Under the pieces are notes generated by a model that worked only from the letters and a program-made list of their open reading frames with translations, was not told the DNA's origin and ran no database searches. Of a DNA stretch of 7,802 bases, positions 5,735 to 7,802 are shown one piece after another (position 1 is the first letter of the stretch; every line of letters starts with the position of its first letter). This DNA is from an uncultured Oscillospiraceae bacterium (lineage in GTDB: Bacteria; Bacillota; Clostridia; Oscillospirales; Oscillospiraceae): the NCBI GenBank assembly GCA_910589085.1, contig CAJUSG010000073.1, positions 1 through 7,802 of the forward strand, in the 5' to 3' direction. Position numbers and translations under genes: made by a program.

Positions 5735-7132
5735 TTACTTTTTCTCCGCCATATGGGTGGAGTTCACCACCATGCCGGTGAGGGCGAAGAGGGCCAGGGC
5801 GTTGGGGATGACCATCAGGTTGTTGAACATGTCGGTCAGCTCCCACACCAGGTCGTTGGACATCAGGGTGCCCAGGAAGATGAACACCAGGCCCAGGGCG
5901 GCGTAAATCTTGGCGGACTGCTTGCCGAAGAGGTAGATCACGTTGATTTTGCCGAAGAGATTCCAGCTGAGAATGGTGGAGAAGGCGAAGAAGAACAGGC
6001 ACACGGCCACGAACATAGCGCCGGCGGTCTCGCCGAAGACCACACCGAAGGCGGTCTGAGCCAGGTTTGCCTTGCCCAGAGTGGTGTTGGCGGCGGCTCC
6101 GCACTCTGCCAGAGGGCCGTCGGCGGTGTACAGGGTGGAGATGACCACCAGGGCGTTGAGGGTGAGGACCACAAAGGTGTCCATAAACACGCCGATCATA
6201 GCCACCACGCCCTGGTCGTGAGGATCGGTGACATTGGCCTGGGCGTGGGCGTGGGGGGTGGAGCCCATACCGGCCTCGTTGGAGAACAGGCCCCGCTTGG
6301 CACCCTGGCTGATGGCGGTCTTGATGGCGTAGCCAAAGCCGCCGCCGATGATGGCCTGGGGCTGGAAGGCATACTGGAAGATCATGCCGAAGGTGGCGGG
6401 GATGTACTGGGCCCGGGCGATGAGGACCACCAGGCCGCCCAGCAGGAAGATGGCCGCCATGACGGGAACCACCTTCTCGGTGACCGAGGCCAGCCGCTGG
6501 ACGCCGCCCAGGAAGATGACGCCGCAGATGACCACCAGCACCACGCCCACAATCCAGTTGGGGATACCAAAAGCGGTGTTGAAGGTGGAACCGATGGAGT
6601 TGGACTGGACCATGCAGCCCATGAAGCCCAGGGCCAGGATGATGGCCACGGCGAAGAAGCCGGCCAGGAATTTGCCGAAGCCGCCCTTAAAGGCGGTGGT
6701 GATGTAGTACACGGGGCCGCCGTGGTAGGAGCCGTCCTCGTCAGCACGGCGGGTCTTGATAGCCAGGGTGGCCTCGGCGTAGATGGTGGCCATGCCGAAG
6801 AAGGCGATGATCCACATCCAGAAGATGGCGCCGGGACCGCCGGTGAGGATGGCGCCCGAAGCGCCCACGATGTTGCCGGTGCCCACCTGGGCGGCGATTG
6901 CGGTGGCAAGGGCCTGGAAGGAGCTCATGCCCTGCTCCTGCCGCCCGCCCCGGAGGGACAGGTTGCCGAAGGTTTTCTTCATCCCCTCGCCGAAGCAGCG
7001 GACCTGGACGAACCGGGTCTGGATGGAGTACCACAGACCTACGCCGATGAGAAGGAAAACCAGGATGTAGTTGGACAGGTATTCGTTAATCTTTGCCACA
7101 ATGGGGAAAAGTGTCGCTTCAAGCTCAGCCAT
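5735..7132 (-). CDS. Sodium:alanine/glycine symporter, AGCS (AlsT-like) family, complete
   Basis: AGCS proteins (TC 2.A.25) import alanine, glycine or related small amino acids with sodium. The 465 residues are the usual family length with about ten or eleven hydrophobic helices. Family hallmarks, from the N-terminus, are SFQALATAIAAQVGTGNIVG (71-90), the signature TGGPGAIFWMWIIAFFGMAT (97-116), YAEATLAIKTR (118-128), KRGLFSNEAGMGSTPHAHA (279-297) and FSTILSW (384-390). The start ATG (complement of 7130-7132) has AAGGAAG eight bases upstream on the minus strand. The C-terminus is short and charged (HMAEKK). It lies downstream of a second AGCS gene in the same direction, separated by a palindromic repeat. 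The exact substrate cannot be told from sequence; glutamine-type members share many of these motifs. Confidence 0.93.
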   Translation of the reverse strand: MAELEATLFPIVAKINEYLSNYILVFLLIGVGLWYSIQTRFVQVRCFGEGMKKTFGNLSLRGGRQEQGMSSFQALATAIAAQVGTGNIVGASGAILTGGPGAIFWMWIIAFFGMATIYAEATLAIKTRRADEDGSYHGGPVYYITTAFKGGFGKFLAGFFAVAIILALGFMGCMVQSNSIGSTFNTAFGIPNWIVGVVLVVICGVIFLGGVQRLASVTEKVVPVMAAIFLLGGLVVLIARAQYIPATFGMIFQYAFQPQAIIGGGFGYAIKTAISQGAKRGLFSNEAGMGSTPHAHAQANVTDPHDQGVVAMIGVFMDTFVVLTLNALVVISTLYTADGPLAECGAAANTTLGKANLAQTAFGVVFGETAGAMFVAVCLFFFAFSTILSWNLFGKINVIYLFGKQSAKIYAALGLVFIFLGTLMSNDLVWELTDMFNNLMVIPNALALFALTGMVVNSTHMAEKK

Positions 7133-7164
7133 AATTATGCTTCCTTTCTGTATTTGACGGTTGT

Positions 7165-7241
7165 GTAGGGGCGGGTATTACCCGCCCGCCGCAGTTGCGG
7201 CGCAGGTGAATATCCTACAGGCGGATGATATCCGCCCCTAC
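7165..7241. repeat. Palindromic intergenic repeat, three hairpins, between the symporter genes
   Basis: The 77-base element opens with GTAGGGGCGG (7165-7174) and closes with its exact complement CCGCCCCTAC (7232-7241). The first and last 21 bases align as inverted repeats with three differences. Each arm is also a hairpin: GCGGGT-ATT-ACCCGC (7171-7185) and GCGGAT-GAT-ATCCGC (7221-7235), both with perfect 6 bp stems. Between them is CGCCGCAGTTGCGGCG (7187-7202), a 7 bp stem. Two of the three arm differences form one compensatory pair (G:C against A:T). The element starts after the upstream symporter's stop with a three-base gap, and ends 32 bases before the next symporter's ATG. It is unrelated in sequence to the repeat at 1512-1650. 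No T tract follows the hairpins, so it is not a classical terminator. Confidence 0.8.
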
Positions 7242-7244
7242 GGG

Positions 7245-7802
7245 TCATTTCTTATCCTTAAAATACTCCCTGGTGATGGAGGCCACCGCGCCGGACAGCA
7301 GCAGCAGGGCGATCAGGTTGGGGATGGCCATAGCGCCGTTGAGGGTGTCGGAGATATCCCACATGAGCTGGCCGGAGCCGGTGGCCCCCACGATGCAGAA
7401 CAGCACGAATATGATCTTGTAGACGGAGGTGACGACTTTGTTGTCTCGGGAGATATAGCCCCAGCACCGCTCGCCGTAGTAGCTCCAGCTGAGGATGGTG
7501 GACAGGGCGAAGAAGACCAGACTGAGTTGGATGATGGTGCCCCCCAGAGTGCCGGGGAGAATGGAGTTGAAGGCGGCCACGGCGGCGGCTCCCTTGGAGG
7601 CGTAACCGGACAGGGCGGCCTCGCCCAGCTCGAAGCCGGACAGCAGCACGGTGAAGGCGGTGATGGAGCAGATGACAATGGTGTCGAAGAAGACCTCGAA
7701 CACCCCCCAGATGGCCTGCTCGGCGGGCTCCTCAGTGGAGGAGGCGGCGTGGGCGATGGGGGCGGAGCCCAGGCCGGCCTCGTTGGAGAAGACGCCCCGG
7801 GC
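7245..7802 (-). CDS. Sodium:alanine/glycine symporter, AGCS family, N-terminal part outside the window
   Basis: The minus-strand frame is open to the window edge, so the first in-frame Met (complement near 7703) is internal. The visible 185 residues are the C-terminal part of an AGCS transporter. They begin with the family hallmark RGVFSNEAGLGSAPIAHAA, followed by WGVFEVFFDTIVICSITAFT, then FFALSTILSWSYYGERCWGY. GQLMWDISDTLNGAMAIPNLIALLLLSG forms the last helices (the pieces are adjacent in the protein), and the end is charged (YFKDKK). It is a clear paralogue of the complete symporter downstream but diverged: SYYGERCWGY here against NLFGKINVIY there, and GLGSAPIAHAA against GMGSTPHAHA. The two therefore likely differ in substrate or kinetics. 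About 280 N-terminal residues should lie beyond the edge. Confidence 0.93.
   Translation of the reverse strand, partial: ARGVFSNEAGLGSAPIAHAASSTEEPAEQAIWGVFEVFFDTIVICSITAFTVLLSGFELGEAALSGYASKGAAAVAAFNSILPGTLGGTIIQLSLVFFALSTILSWSYYGERCWGYISRDNKVVTSVYKIIFVLFCIVGATGSGQLMWDISDTLNGAMAIPNLIALLLLSGAVASITREYFKDKK

Noticed and set aside
5705..7168. A 487-codon plus-strand open frame covering the complete symporter gene, longer than the gene itself
   Set aside because: Its product is a low-complexity string of Gly, His, Asp and Glu, as expected from the antisense of GC-rich membrane-protein codons. The minus-strand frame carries all the AGCS motifs and a good ribosome binding site.
7245..7703. A short 152-residue symporter starting at the internal Met near 7703
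   Set aside because: The same frame continues to the window edge with the RGVFSNEAGLGSAPIAHAA hallmark, so the gene is cut by the window, not truncated.

Overview
The window looks like chromosomal DNA from a high-GC Gram-positive anaerobe of class Clostridia. The best fit is the Oscillospiraceae, near Flavonifractor, Lawsonibacter or Pseudoflavonifractor. This is inferred from Firmicutes-type RecA, RecX and YitT proteins, core genes rich in GGC, GCC and CTG codons, strong AGGAG-type ribosome binding sites, and palindromic intergenic repeats of a style I associate with that family. No rRNA, tRNA or CRISPR array is visible.

Left part (1-4801), plus strand: a housekeeping run of recA (5' end outside the window), recX, rimO, pgsA and a YitT-family membrane protein. 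recX begins at the base after the recA stop codon. rimO, pgsA and the yitT-like gene are 6 to 13 bases apart, each with a good ribosome binding site, so they probably form one operon. The recX-rimO junction is interrupted by a different kind of DNA. It holds a 139-base imperfect inverted repeat made of four hairpins (1512-1650), followed 18 bases later by a small DUF559 (Vsr/PD-(D/E)XK-like) endonuclease gene (1669-2031). That gene is about 45% GC, against about 70% at the start of the recA segment. This repeat-plus-nuclease block is the most unusual part of the window.

Middle part (4813-5725), plus strand: a GNAT acetyltransferase gene overlaps a 103-codon gene of unknown function by four bases (ATGA). 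Two hairpins follow, the second a strong intrinsic terminator. This pair is less GC-rich than the core genes.

Right part (5735-7802), minus strand: two tandem sodium:alanine/glycine symporter (AGCS family) genes. The upstream one is cut by the window edge. A second palindromic repeat (7165-7241), unrelated in sequence to the first, sits between them. The left and right halves converge on the terminator near 5700.

Functionally, recA and recX are recombinase and modulator. rimO modifies ribosomal protein S12, pgsA makes the phosphatidylglycerol precursor, and the symporters import small amino acids with sodium. In both repeats, differences between the two arms are largely compensatory, keeping base pairing in each hairpin, which suggests the folded form matters.
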